A DNA stretch of 10,983 bases from Smittium mucronatum (GCA_001953115.1 LSSL01007055.1:1-10983); one strand, 5' to 3'. Numbered from the stretch's first letter, positions 1-9,736 are shown. Notes: generated from the letters alone by a model not told the origin. Translations and numbers: made by a program.

Positions 1-1245
1 AAAGATTTATTTTTTTAATAATATAATTTTTATTCTTTTTCACACTATACGTAAAAAACAATATTTTTCAGGAATCTAATTTTGGAAAATCCTTACGGTT
101 TTTAAAACTATACACTTCTATTATTCCAACTGTGAGTTTAAATCTAAAAATAGATAAGGAAATAGATAAAAAAGAGTTTTTTATACATAATAGTCCACAA
201 TATAATTAAAATTAGCGTTTTTCTTGTATTTGACCAGGTGAATTGTAATACCCAATTTTATATAAATTTAGTTTTTTTCGATAAATATTTTCTGTGTGAT
301 GAAAGGGGCAGTGGTATTAAGCTGTTTTTAAGGGTTATTATATGTAAAAAACCTCTTTTATCGAAGCAAAACTGCGACATATTTGAAGAAAAAATACAAA
401 AGCTTAAAATTTTGTGAATAATTTATTTTATAAATAGACTGATAATAAATAAATAATTGTTAGATTTATCCGGTTAAAAAAATACCATTGAATATCCCAT
501 TTACAAAAAGCCAATTAGAATAACATTCTCTCTTAAATATTTTTTCATTTTTGCAAATTTAAATGAAAAAATATGTTTTATATATTAGTATACATTTAAT
601 TTCCGAAAAATTGATTAAAAATATGTGTTTATTTTTGTTAATATACATTTAAAATGTCAAAATATCTAAAAAATTATTTTTTTAGATTCAATTAATCAGT
701 TTTAAAATTTCTAAATATATTCTAAAATATTGACTTGAAATCATTTTATAAAGTTTTTTTAATTTCTTCCTCAATTACTGATAGTGGCAAAAAATATTAT
801 TCATTTTATCTAATTTTCTGGCTACAAGATTCTTGAACTAAAATTTAAAAAAAATTATTATTCCTTTTCGTTGTAATTTTGGAAATCCATTAAATTTGCA
901 TTATCTCCTATCTATAACTTTGCGACTTTGATTCGTTTTAAGGTCTTCTTTTTCAATCGCTAAAATTTATTTTTGTTTAGATAAATTTAATAAAAGGTTT
1001 TTTCGGTATATAAACTCCAAAATTAAATTCAAAAAAGCTCTGATTATTTATTCGATTCTTAAAATATACAAACTCGGAAAAAAAACAGCTATCACGCAAT
1101 AAAATTCACAAAAATGTAAATATATACAGGAAAGCATATGCACAAAGGTTATTAATGGTATCAGATAAAGAAAATTTTTCTGTGTTTAAGATCAAAATAT
1201 AAAAATTAATAAAAACATAAAATAAAACGCAAATTTTCACTAAAA

Positions 1246-1290
1246 CATGGAGATTTTTTCCAACATATTAAAGGAATATTTATCTCCATG
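1246..1290. repeat. Imperfect inverted repeat (9-bp outer stem, 4-bp inner stem)
   Basis: CATGGAGAT at 1246-1254 is the exact reverse complement of ATCTCCATG at 1282-1290. Inside it, TTCC (1258-1261) can pair with GGAA (1273-1276), leaving a loop of 11 bases and unpaired T-rich sides. Unlike most hairpins in this window the outer stem contains mixed bases, so it is less likely to be a plain effect of AT-richness. No T-run follows on either strand in the way an intrinsic terminator would need. It could be a structured RNA element or a chance pairing. Confidence 0.45.
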
Positions 1291-1554
1291 ATTCAACCAA
1301 TAACTTTTTAGATCTCGAATTTCAACATCCAACTAAACATTAATATTATTAATAAAATTGTTATAATGCAAAAAAAATCTTATTTTAACTAATATCGATA
1401 ATTATTTGTCAGCGATTTTACGAAAAGCTACAAAAAACTATTTCTACTTGTACAATTTTTTATTTTATCAAATAAAAACTAAAAAAAATTAATATTTTTG
1501 CGCAAAAACATTAGGCTGCTATATTTTTTCAGCTTTCTGGAATATCTAAAAAAG

Positions 1555-1568
1555 TTTTTTTAAAAAAA
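1555..1568. repeat. T7A7 tract junction
   Basis: Seven T are followed directly by seven A, a self-complementary poly(dA:dT) element. It is the first of seven such T-then-A junctions with at least seven bases on each side. The others are listed separately or in the findings. Confidence 0.9.
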
Positions 1569-1603
1569 TAAATAAATAACTTTTGGTATATTAATAAATT
1601 AAA

Positions 1604-1680
1604 AAATGCTGCATACCCTCAACCACTCAAACCATTTTAGGCGATGCAGGGTAAATTATATCCAGTGGCAGATATAGCTT
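1604..1680. other. GC-richer island in AT-rich DNA, possible non-coding RNA
   Basis: Block 1621-1680 has 24 G or C in 60, well above the surrounding DNA. It carries short complementary pieces that overlap one another: CTGCAT (1609-1614) with ATGCAG (1644-1649), and TACCCT (1614-1619) with AGGGTA (1648-1653). These two pairings cannot form together. No open frame covers the island on either strand. In very AT-rich genomes structural RNA genes often appear as such islands, which is the only reason to suspect one here. I see no A box, B box, snRNA or snoRNA motif, so the assignment is a guess. Confidence 0.2.
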
Positions 1681-2434
1681 CAATTTTTCCTATTTAATCA
1701 TCAATAAACATAGATTATAATGAATTATAATTTATAATATTAGTAATTTTTATGCCATATTTTTTTTTTAAATTGGATTTTCCTGATTTTATCTGAAGAC
1801 AAATTTTCATGATAAGAAAAAACTTCAAAATTAAAAGACTAATATCAGGCGGTAAAAAAAAATATCGGTGATTTAAAGCATTTAAGTCAAAAGATATAAA
1901 TAAGGGATTCACTTATAATAAATAAAATTAATCATCACAAAAAAAATGATTATAAATTCTTTCATTCAATTTTAATCATTTTTCTTGGGAATATATACAG
2001 CTGTAAAATTCTACTAAAAATTCTAACAGAACCCTCTTGAACATTTAAAAAACACTACATGAATATAATATTCGCAATAAAAAATACTACAGTTTGAATT
2101 TATGTATTTTTTTATGCAGAATTTTTTTTTGAGAAATCAATAAAAATGAATTTAGATTGATTAGTAATAACTATTTCCATCGTTTAATTATCTGTTGAAA
2201 TAAAAATGATCTATTAAGTTTAATTAAATTTTTTTAGTGTGATATGATATGTGTTATGCAAGTCTAATTTATCCATTTATTTTATCTCAAAAAAAAAGTT
2301 ATGATATATATTTATTCAGAGGGTTTTTTTAGGAATTTAACTTTAAAATGTGGTTGAAATTACAGTGTATTCCCAAAAATGTATTTTTTTATTTTAAAAT
2401 TTGAACTATTTTTCTGAATCTATCTATCTATTTA

Positions 2435-2463
2435 AAATTATAACATTAATTAAGTTATAATTT
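2435..2463. repeat. Perfect 10-bp AT hairpin
   Basis: AAATTATAAC (2435-2444) pairs perfectly with GTTATAATTT (2454-2463) around the nine-base loop ATTAATTAA. The stem is nearly all A and T, so a match of this length is expected now and then by chance in this composition. No function is implied. Confidence 0.5.
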
Positions 2464-2553
2464 ATTTTAATAAGGAAAGAAATTTTTTTTAAGGAGCTAT
2501 AAAAAAACAGCTTTTCGATATCATAATTCCCACAGAATCTTTTTTATTTAAAC

Positions 2554-2569
2554 TTTTTTTAAAAAAAAA
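2554..2569. repeat. T7A9 tract junction
   Basis: Seven T are followed directly by nine A. It has the same polarity as the other T-then-A junctions in the window. Confidence 0.9.
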
Positions 2570-2840
2570 TAGAGAAATATAATAAGGTGAACTTAAATAT
2601 TTTTATTTTTTAGTTGCATATACTATAATATATTAGTATTTATTTGTCGCAAGAAAAAAAAATGCTTTAAGTATTTCATCTTAAAAAATCTATTATAAAA
2701 CATTAGTAAAAAACTATCTGTTGAGCTATAAAAAAGATAAAAATTTTTACAATTATTGAAAAAGTTTACACGAATAATAAAATTAACATCTAAAATTTTA
2801 TGATATCCAAAAATCACTTACGAAATATTATTATTATCGA

Positions 2841-2856
2841 TTTTTTTAAAAAAAAA
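2841..2856. repeat. T7A9 tract junction
   Basis: Seven T are followed by nine A, about 290 bases downstream of the previous identical element. The flanks of the two copies are not similar, so this is not a duplicated larger unit. Confidence 0.9.
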
Positions 2857-4260
2857 CTACCGAACATTTCTAACCATAAATAATGTAGAAAAATAATGAT
2901 TTAAGCTTCATGAATTCAATATAAATTTATACACACGTTTCCATATAATATATGTTATCCCAGAGTTTATTATCAATAAAAGTGATAAAAAACTGATAGT
3001 AAAGTTCAAAAGACTCCATATATATTTTTGAAATGGAATAAAATGACAATGTTTTAAATCATTGATAAATAGATAATAATATTCATATATTTTGAGGAAT
3101 CTGGAATATTATGATTATATATGGCATAAAAAGCCACTTATTATCAGATAAATCCTTTTCTCTTATTTACCAAATCTTAAATAAATTTTATCGAAATTCT
3201 TCATAAAATTTTCTTTTTAGAAATAAAAAAAGATATTTTTTTACATCAAATCAACAAAAATTAAAGAAGAGAATATTTAAACTATCCCAAATAAAATATC
3301 TGTTCAGATTTTGCTCTTAATTTTACATCTTGCATAAAAAAAATAGCACTAGAATATCTAGACTAAAGTCGAAGTATTAAATTACCCTAAATTGTTTTAA
3401 AAAATTAGAGATAGGAAAAAAATTTTAAAATGAAAAAAAATAAAACAATAACCCTTATTAACGAATCATATACAGAAAAAAGGCGATTTATTTAATATAA
3501 ATCAGTACTGCTTCCGCTATAAATCCCCAAAAAATCACAAATTAAGTCCCAATAAATATATACCAAGCTAAAATTAATCTGAATGGTGGTTGTACTTTTT
3601 AAGAGTAAAAATGAAAGAATGCAATATATTTATTAAATCAATCAAATGAATAATTTTGAGCTTTAATAAAAAAATATATGTATATTTATCTAAATACTTA
3701 TTTACAATATTAAATATATAGTATATTATAAGGCAATAATTTACCCGAGTAACAGAAAAAGTACTAAAAAATGAGTAAGTTGTAATTATGTATATAATAA
3801 TTTGATAAAAAAAATTAATATAGACTGAACTGTTTGTTTTTACCTTTATTAAATGAAAAGAAAAAAAATTAAAGCAATAATTAAAAAAGTAAATACTGCA
3901 ACAGCATAATATAGTATTTTTTTATTGGAGATTTTGAAAAAATTTAAAAATGAACCCACTTTTGTTTTTGCTTAAATAAATTGTGGGATAACGAAAAATA
4001 TTCCGGATACTAATCCCTGCACGAAAAAAAGATAGTCAAAATTAATAATATTGATTGGGTTTTAAGAGTATAATTAGGTATAGTATAATTTGATTAAAAA
4101 GACCTAGATCCGACAAAGATTTTTTATCAAAAAAAACACGATATAAAAATCTTTATTAGATATTATTTGTCTTTTTATGAACTAAATGATCATTTTTAAC
4201 TAAAAATTGGTTATAAAATTCTTAAAATATAGAATAGAATCGAAAATAAATATATGAAAA

Positions 4261-4288
4261 TTATTATTATTATTATTATTATCATTAT
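4261..4288. repeat. ATT trinucleotide microsatellite
   Basis: Twenty-two bases of uninterrupted TTA/ATT repeat (4261-4282) are followed by one C and a further ATTAT. It is typical of intergenic DNA in AT-rich eukaryotic nuclear genomes and likely to vary in length between strains. Confidence 0.9.
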
Positions 4289-4337
4289 ATTTGAAGATTA
4301 AATAGATTTGAATAATAAAAAAATTCATTTTTATTGT

Positions 4338-4368
4338 GGGGGGTTTTTCAACAAAAAAATTTTTTTTT
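4338..4368. repeat. G6 run next to an A7T9 tract
   Basis: Six G (4338-4343) occur in DNA that is otherwise almost without G or C. Ten bases further on, seven A run into nine T (4353-4368). This is the only A-then-T junction of this size that I noticed, against seven in the T-then-A order. Confidence 0.8.
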
Positions 4369-4812
4369 GACAATACCTTTTAATGATAAAATCACGAATT
4401 ATTTCAATTATAAAGTTAAATATAATCTAAAATACTATTTTTGAAGTTGTTGATTTTTCATTAAATATACAAATATATAACAACATTTAATTCATTTATT
4501 TTAAATTTAAGTGTGATTAAAAACCCAATTTCAAATTATCCGAATGAAATTATAAAATTTAAATATGCATAATATGATTTAAAAAGAAGCTGTTTAAAAT
4601 TTCACATATTTACAAAAAAAAAAAAATAGTAAATTTATATTTTAAAAAATTAATAATATATTTTAGTAAAAAAATAATATTACCTTTTTTGATGATTCTA
4701 AAACATAATAATCGATTAAAGATATATCTCATATTTTACATTTAATAATTTTAACACAAATATTATTATTGGATTTTTAAAATATTCATATTCTTTATTT
4801 TCAGGGTTTAAA

Positions 4813-4827
4813 TTTTTTTAAAAAAAA
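4813..4827. repeat. T7A8 tract junction
   Basis: Seven T are followed directly by eight A. It is the last such junction in the AT-richest left half of the window. Confidence 0.9.
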
Positions 4828-5262
4828 TTCATAATATTACAGTTAACCTTTGATGATCATAAATTAAATATTTGCAAGATCTTGAAATAACTAAAATTTA
4901 AAAAAATAAATTTCACTAATTTTTTATCACAATTAGATTTTTAACAATGATATCTACATTCAATACGGCTATAATAAAGCTATTTTTTATTGTTTTAGAT
5001 TTAAAAACTTGTTTAATTCAAAAAATTTAAAATTTAAAACATTAATTTTCAAATTAATGTAACAACTGGATGATTTTTATTTAAAATTAAATCCCTTGCT
5101 TCTGTTAAAAATGACATGAATATATAACCGAATAATATCAGAAAATATGAAGATCCCTAATAGTTTAATTAAATGTGATAATGTTTCAAAGGTGACTAAA
5201 GATAATGAAATGAATAAATAAATTATGGTCATATTGTTAAAAATTAATATAAATTTAGAAAA

Positions 5263-5481
5263 ATGGTTGATAATTCTTCAGAATATATTGAAAAGGAATT
5301 TTTCTACAAAAAAAATGAATTTTATTCTAAAATTCATAATAAAATTATTTATTTACCAAAAACTAAAAAAAAAACTCGGATGCTAAAAAATCCAACATTA
5401 AAAAAAGGAATTTATTTAAATTTTAAGACCTTAATAAAAACTACTCCGAGGCAGTATAACTTCCTCCTGATCATAAAATAA
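5263..5481 (+). CDS. Candidate small ORF, 72 codons, unrecognised
   Basis: This is the longest standard-code plus-strand frame in the AT-rich half. It opens with ATG in the context AAAAATGG, with A at -3 and G at +4 as favoured in eukaryotes, and ends in TAA. The product would be basic, with about 15 lysines, a first third containing most of the acidic residues and a lysine-rich middle (KTKKKTR). I see no signal peptide, membrane span or family motif. G use by codon position is mixed (about 7, 3 and 9), so it does not show a clear coding pattern. A run this long without a stop is roughly what chance would give once in a window of this size. It may be a short gene, one exon, the remains of a gene continuing in neighbouring frames, or nothing. 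Confidence 0.25.
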   Translation: MVDNSSEYIEKEFFYKKNEFYSKIHNKIIYLPKTKKKTRMLKNPTLKKGIYLNFKTLIKTTPRQYNFLLIIK

Positions 5482-5540
5482 ACTTTTTGAATATTTCAAG
5501 CATATACAGGAACTAAATAATATAAATTTATTGTGATAAT

Positions 5541-5705
5541 ATGCAAGTGGGAATAAAAAAAGCTAAAAAAGAGCTTCCAGAAGAATTGAATAAAAAAATA
5601 AGGGATTTGGATTTTATAAAATTTGATTTAAATATAATTTATGCCAATCTTAATATTTTTAAATGGACATTTAAAATCGATAATAAAACCCTTGGTTGGA
5701 ATTAA
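5541..5705 (+). CDS. Candidate small ORF, 54 codons, unrecognised
   Basis: It starts at ATG 59 bases after the 5263-5481 frame ends and runs to TAA at 5703. Codon-position use of G is coding-like: about 12 in first, 5 in second and 8 in third position. The product has a charged helical-looking start (KKAKKELPEELNKKIRDLDF) followed by an aromatic and aliphatic stretch (NIFKWTFKID). That second stretch loosely recalls the first strand of ubiquitin-conjugating enzyme folds, but the downstream HPN and cysteine region is absent in every frame I read, so I do not make that assignment. If TAA and TAG were sense codons, the same frame would be open from 5319 to a TGA at 5880. It is either a fragment of a decayed or recoded gene or a chance frame. 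Confidence 0.25.
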   Translation: MQVGIKKAKKELPEELNKKIRDLDFIKFDLNIIYANLNIFKWTFKIDNKTLGWN

Positions 5706-5845
5706 ATGTAAAGAATAAAATAATTTTTCACGGAAGAGAGGATTATTTCTGGGTTTAAGAAAATCAAGAATATGGTAAGGGGTTTTTTGGACTGTAACTC
5801 AACTGAGAATTTCAAAATATAATCCGTGGTTATTTATGGCTTTGA

Positions 5846-6439
5846 AACCTCGAAAGCCTTAAAATAATTCAAAAAGAAGTGAATTTAAATAGGATTGTGC
5901 TCCTTAAAAAAAAAGAAGATAATTTGAGATATATGCTCAATGAATACTTTAATAAAGATCTCAAATAATAGCAAGAAATTTATTTTAAAAGGGTAAATAT
6001 ATTTATCAAGATGTTTCTACTTAATGATAAATCTTTAGTGCATTATAAAATATATATTTTTGGTATATTCAGGGATTTAGGTTTTTTTCCCCCTCAAGAT
6101 AAAACCCTTTTTTTCATACAGCATATGAATTTTAGAATGATCTCTTAATTCATAAAAACCACCTTAAATCCCATTTAAATGAATAATGTAGATTTAAGAT
6201 CGTAAACTTTTACATTATTCGAGTTTTGTCAAAAAACTAAAAAAAAACTAAACTCATTACAAATGATATTTGATTTCTATAATTTGATTTAAAACTCACT
6301 TATGAGAGATTTAAGGAAGAAAAATGTGAGATTTATTAGATATAAAATCTTTAAAAATATACACAGGTATTTTATTCACCACTAAAAACTATATTTTTAA
6401 AACCCACTTCAGTCTGGGCTTCCAAGATTTAACGATTGA
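5846..6439 (+). other. TGA-free frame, 197 codons, interrupted by TAA/TAG
   Basis: Between TGA codons at 5843 and 6437 one frame has no TGA but about ten TAA or TAG codons. About twelve TGA triplets fall in the other two plus-strand frames. Read with UAA/UAG as glutamine, as in most ciliates, it gives a lysine, phenylalanine and isoleucine-rich product with no motif I recognise. In the first half first-position G is commoner than second-position G (about 17 against 11 in 95 codons). In the standard code this is not a gene. It lies directly after the two small frames at 5263-5705, so a single decayed or recoded gene across the region is possible but unproven. Confidence 0.15.
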
Positions 6440-7175
6440 AAATTTGGAGAGTGCCTTGATACTTAATGCTGTTCAGAGATGAAAAAATATGGGGAGAAAA
6501 CTGATAAGATGAATAACAAAGACTTTTGGGCAAAGAAAATTTCGACTCTTTAATATCTAATATTAGTTGTTTTTTTTCTGAAACGGAGAAAACGTTGTAT
6601 TTCATACACAAAGAGCTTATTTTTGGTGATATTTTGATGAAAATGCGCTTAGATGCAGTGTATTAAATTGAAAGGCAGACGATTTATTCGTAGCTACCAA
6701 AAAATTGTTAAAGAGCATATAAATAAAAAACGGAGCATTCAATTTAGTTACTTTTGTTTTAAAAATTGACGGTTTATTCTCTTTTATTTATTAATCCAAC
6801 AATAGTAATAATAAAATAATGTTATTGGCTATAAATTATTGCCTTAAAGTCTACGAACTATTTGAAATATATAAAATTTCGGCCACTCAGAACCAATTAA
6901 AAGCTGTGGAAAAAGTAGTAAAATATTTTCATCAAAGCTCTATAGAATCAAAAAATAATAATTTTTATTTATCTAATGTCTAATAAATACATTTTTATTA
7001 TAGCTTTCAAGTAATAATATTCATTAATATCACTTGCGAATAACTTTGATTTTTTGACTTGTTTTCTTTGAAGGGCTCATAAACTTGATGGTAGATTTTA
7101 TATGGATACAACTTCTTTTTTAAATTGATTTTATGATTATAAAAAATGGCTATACTTACCCGAAATATTTTGGAA

Positions 7176-7192
7176 TTTTTTTTTAAAAAAAA
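7176..7192. repeat. T9A8 tract junction
   Basis: Nine T are followed directly by eight A. It is the first of three such elements within about 410 bases, the densest cluster in the window. Confidence 0.9.
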
Positions 7193-7324
7193 GAAGACTT
7201 TAAACGGCTTTATTTATTTTTTCCGCGTTAATTAAGATTGGGTTTATACCCTAAACATGCATTTTAAACATCTTTGGAAAAAAAAAATGTATTCGAGTCT
7301 TCTGACAAGATTAAGATCCATATC

Positions 7325-7355
<31 letters not shown>
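7325..7355. repeat. A12 run followed by GAAAA microsatellite
   Basis: Twelve A (7325-7336) lead into three GAAAA units and a partial fourth (7337-7355). It is a purine-only tract of 31 bases, consistent with slippage expansion in non-coding DNA. Confidence 0.9.
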
Positions 7356-7431
7356 CTAAATGAAGTTTCTGTTTAAAAGACTGAAATTCTCAATTGTTTA
7401 TTTATTGGAAATAGATATTTTTTACCCTTTC

Positions 7432-7452
7432 TTTTTTTTTTTAAAAAAAAAA
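7432..7452. repeat. T11A10 tract junction
   Basis: Eleven T are followed directly by ten A, flanked by CCCTTTC on the left and CCCGAC on the right. The tract is self-complementary and could extrude as a hairpin on either strand. Confidence 0.9.
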
Positions 7453-7560
7453 CCCGACAGTTATTTTTAATAAAGAATTAATGCATAAAACTCTAAATTA
7501 CAAAGACTTTAATAATATATTGTACATTTAGGTTTTAAATTGACTTTCAATATGGGTTGA

Positions 7561-7586
7561 TTTTTTTTTTTTTTTTAAAAAAAAAA
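7561..7586. repeat. T16A10 tract junction
   Basis: Sixteen T are followed directly by ten A, the longest example in the window, 108 bases after the preceding T11A10 element. Confidence 0.9.
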
Positions 7587-7754
7587 GGTATTTTGAGGGT
7601 CACAAGGTTTACCTGTATTTAATTACCAATTTTTTTAAAAACTAAAAATAAATGAATTAAAACTAACCCTTGGTTGTTGGTGAGATTGGAGCTATTGTAA
7701 AATATAAAATACAATCAATTAAAAAGTCGGGAATACCAATTTAATTTATTGCGA

Positions 7755-7776
7755 ATATATATATATATATATATAT
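7755..7776. repeat. AT dinucleotide microsatellite, 11 copies
   Basis: Eleven perfect AT units. It is a typical slippage repeat, with no gene on either side that it could be regulating. Confidence 0.95.
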
Positions 7777-8302
7777 TATGGATATTAACCAAGCCGCTCG
7801 AATAATATACTTTTTTTAGCTTGGATTTTGAATTTGTTTTTTAGAATAGGTATATTTCAAGTTAAAACATTCTTCGCACACCTCAAAGTATTTCCAAGGT
7901 ATAATAAATAGGAAATTCTAAAATTATTGGATGTATTATTTGGGCTTCAAACGGATATGGTCTAACCAAATACAAAATATGTCGGGTGCATATTGATTAT
8001 ATAGACTAAAAAGGTATACATTTTTAGCCAACTAGTATATTGTACAATTTCTAAAGAATAAGGTCTGAAATGGAGGTGATTAATTGTCTGCTAAATATGA
8101 GGATTATGCTAGGGTCATGTAATTAAAAATTGAATTCCTTGTTCGTTTGATTCTAAATTTAAAATAGGGGATTCCATTAATTTCCAGTTATATGCTTGAT
8201 CTCACATCCAAAAATAAAACATTTATATAACCATAAATGTAAAATTTAATTACAATATCTTGTGGAATTTTAAATGCTCTATTTAAATGGGATTATTTAT
8301 GA

Positions 8303-9385
8303 TTGGTTTGCATGATGATCATATTCAAAACAGTAAAATATATTATCCAGGGAGAATCAAAGAAAAAAAAAATCGTATGTACATAATACCTAAAGGACAG
8401 AATTTTTATATATAAACTAGATGTTGTTTTATAAAAGAGTTTAGTTTTATAAAGTTGGGTATTATTTTTAGTTGATATAGAATTGTATGTATATTATTAC
8501 ATATCAACACCAAAAACAATAATGGAAATCGGATTTGAAGAAGAAAAGGATTGGGATTTTGAGAAATATTAGTAGAGGATGCATAAACGTAGGGTAGAAA
8601 GAAGGAAATAGTGTGTTTTAATTTGGGGTTGTTATATGTATGTATTCTAAAGATTGGTTTAAAAATGCGAGTTGTTTTAAGAGAGAAATTATTATCCTTA
8701 TTATGACACGGTTATAATTGAGAGCTATTTATGGTTCAATAAAGAGAATAATAGACCAGGATCAGAATGGGGAGGGGGTAGTTTTGAAACTTTTAAAGTT
8801 TTTTTTTTATATATATATTTTACAAAATTTGTTGTAGCCATTTATCAATGTTTGATGAATAATTTATACTATACATTAAAAAATAAAATAAATTAAAACA
8901 TCAACAAGATATTTGCATGTTAACAGTAGAGGCAAAGATTTCCGAGACTGCGTTTTAAAATCTAATTGCGGGACAATTAACACTTGAATTTTAATAGACT
9001 TTTGAATGAAAAGTTGGTGTTAATTTTGGCATATACTTGGACCTTTTAGAGGGATTACACAAAGATCGACTGCGATTTTTTAAATTCCAAAATTATTGAA
9101 CCTCGATATAGTACAAAAAGTTTGATAATTTGCTCAAAACAGCAAAGAACAGAAGAAAGAAAAAAACAATGTTTGAAGTATAGATTTTTATTGATAACCT
9201 GCTTTTAATATTTCATTTGGTTTACGGTTTTAATTAACACTATTGAAATTATTGAAATAAATATCGATTCGTTTATCAATGATAAAAAGTATAGGGCTGT
9301 TGGCTTAAACCCCTATAGCGCTTTTTTTTTTATTTTTTATGTCGAGTAAAAATCAATGTTTTAGTTTTAAGCAGTGTGTGGATGA
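8303..9385 (+). other. TGA-free frame, 360 codons, open only if TAA/TAG are sense
   Basis: One plus-strand frame is bounded by TGA at 8300 and TGA at 9383 and has none between. Twenty TGA triplets on the same strand all fall in the other two frames. The frame contains about 19 TAA or TAG codons, so it is not a gene in the standard code. With the ciliate code it could start at ATG 8522, giving about 287 residues: an acidic then arginine-rich start (EIGFEEEKDWDFEKY), and a hydrophobic stretch encoded near 9185-9250 that could span a membrane. I recognise no family. Against coding, G is almost evenly spread over the three codon positions (about 55, 49 and 57 in 286 codons), tryptophan and cysteine are frequent, and arginine uses CGN and AGG rather than mainly AGA. 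Chance is a real alternative. Confidence 0.2.
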
Positions 9386-9530
9386 AAGGAAGGATGTAGT
9401 GTCGTTGGATTGGCAAAAGGGGGTGGAGATGGGAGGGTTTGAAAAGGTAAAAGAAGAGTTTAAAGACGGGAAAAAATTGGATATACTTTTATCGATATTC
9501 TTGAAAAGAAGGAGAGGGTTTATGGGATAA
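9339..9530 (+). CDS. Candidate small ORF, 63 codons, unrecognised
   Basis: ATG lies just after a T-rich stretch and the frame ends in TAA. The predicted product is charged and soluble-looking, with KVKEEFKDGKK in the middle, LDILLSIFLKRRRG near the end, and no signal peptide or membrane span. G is frequent in first (about 21 of 63) and third (about 26) position and less so in second (about 15), while C is nearly absent, so the composition is coding-compatible but may only reflect a G-rich patch: block 9421-9480 has 24 G and 1 C. A minus-strand frame of 67 codons overlaps it almost completely (9353-9556) and is probably its shadow. No family is recognised, and it overlaps the last 45 bases of the long TGA-free frame in a different phase. 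Confidence 0.25.
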   Translation: MSSKNQCFSFKQCVDERKDVVSLDWQKGVEMGGFEKVKEEFKDGKKLDILLSIFLKRRRGFMG

Positions 9531-9726
9531 AAGTCCCGAAACTGTTTACCCACCAAACAATTCTGACCGCATTTTTTAAATTTTATTTTGTTTTTTGGTT
9601 CTGGATGGATAATATGTTGCTAATGCGTATTTGATGTTGTTATTTTTACAAAATAATGGGGTTATGACGTGGATTCATAAAGTCTAGAGAAAAAGAGCGA
9701 GATTAATATCATAAAAGAGTGGGGTT

Positions 9727-9736
9727 CCCCCCCCCC
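9727..9736. repeat. C homopolymer of about 10
   Basis: A run of about ten C preceded by GGGGTT. Long C runs are rare in DNA of this AT content, and their exact length is a common site of sequencing error. Confidence 0.8.

Larger units (their letters stand above)
1..5262. other. AT-rich DNA without a recognisable gene
   Basis: This stretch is dominated by A and T. Block 1-60 has 8 G or C, and 4621-4680 has only 2. Stop codons are dense in all six standard-code frames, and the two frames just above 60 codons on the minus strand (1715-1912 and 2623-2817) are low-complexity I/L/F/K/N-rich translations that look like chance. I see no rRNA, tRNA or known protein motif. What it does hold is listed separately: a GC-richer island near 1604-1680, two hairpins, four T-tract/A-tract junctions and an ATT repeat. 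It resembles intergenic or other untranslated DNA of an AT-rich eukaryote. Genes using a non-standard code or many short exons cannot be excluded by eye. Confidence 0.6.
6437..8302. other. Gene-free stretch rich in poly(dA:dT) and microsatellites
   Basis: I find no credible coding frame or RNA gene here. The minus-strand frame at 6429-6611 is 60 codons long and unrecognised; it is probably a chance frame. The stretch contains three long T-then-A junctions, an A12 run leading into a GAAAA repeat, and an AT dinucleotide repeat, all between 7176 and 7776. Its base composition is between that of the left half and the GC-richer right end. Confidence 0.55.

Noticed and set aside
1715..2817. Minus-strand frames of 65 codons (1715-1912) and 64 codons (2623-2817).
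   Set aside because: Low-complexity translations rich in F, L, I, N and K, with no motif, no coding-like base pattern and lengths expected by chance.
5541..5705. Resemblance to the amino-terminal part of a ubiquitin-conjugating enzyme.
   Set aside because: Only a short aromatic strand pattern is shared. The proline-rich loop, HPN motif and catalytic cysteine region are missing in all frames downstream.
6429..6611. Minus-strand frame of 60 codons.
   Set aside because: No recognisable motif, and it overlaps the end of the plus-strand coding-like region. Most likely a chance frame.
3729..6846. A 15-base inverted repeat, TAAGGCAATAATTTA at 3729-3743 and its complement at 6832-6846, which could be read as ends of a 3.1-kb element.
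   Set aside because: In DNA this AT-rich several matches of this length are expected by chance in 11 kb. The match does not extend, there is no target duplication, and no transposase lies between.
7176..7586. T-run/A-run elements read as intrinsic transcription terminators.
   Set aside because: They lack any GC-containing stem, there is no gene upstream to terminate, and the window does not look bacterial.
9353..9556. Minus-strand frame of 67 codons opposite the 9339-9530 frame.
   Set aside because: It is rich in serine and phenylalanine, as expected from reading the complement of a G/A-rich strand, and is best explained as a shadow.
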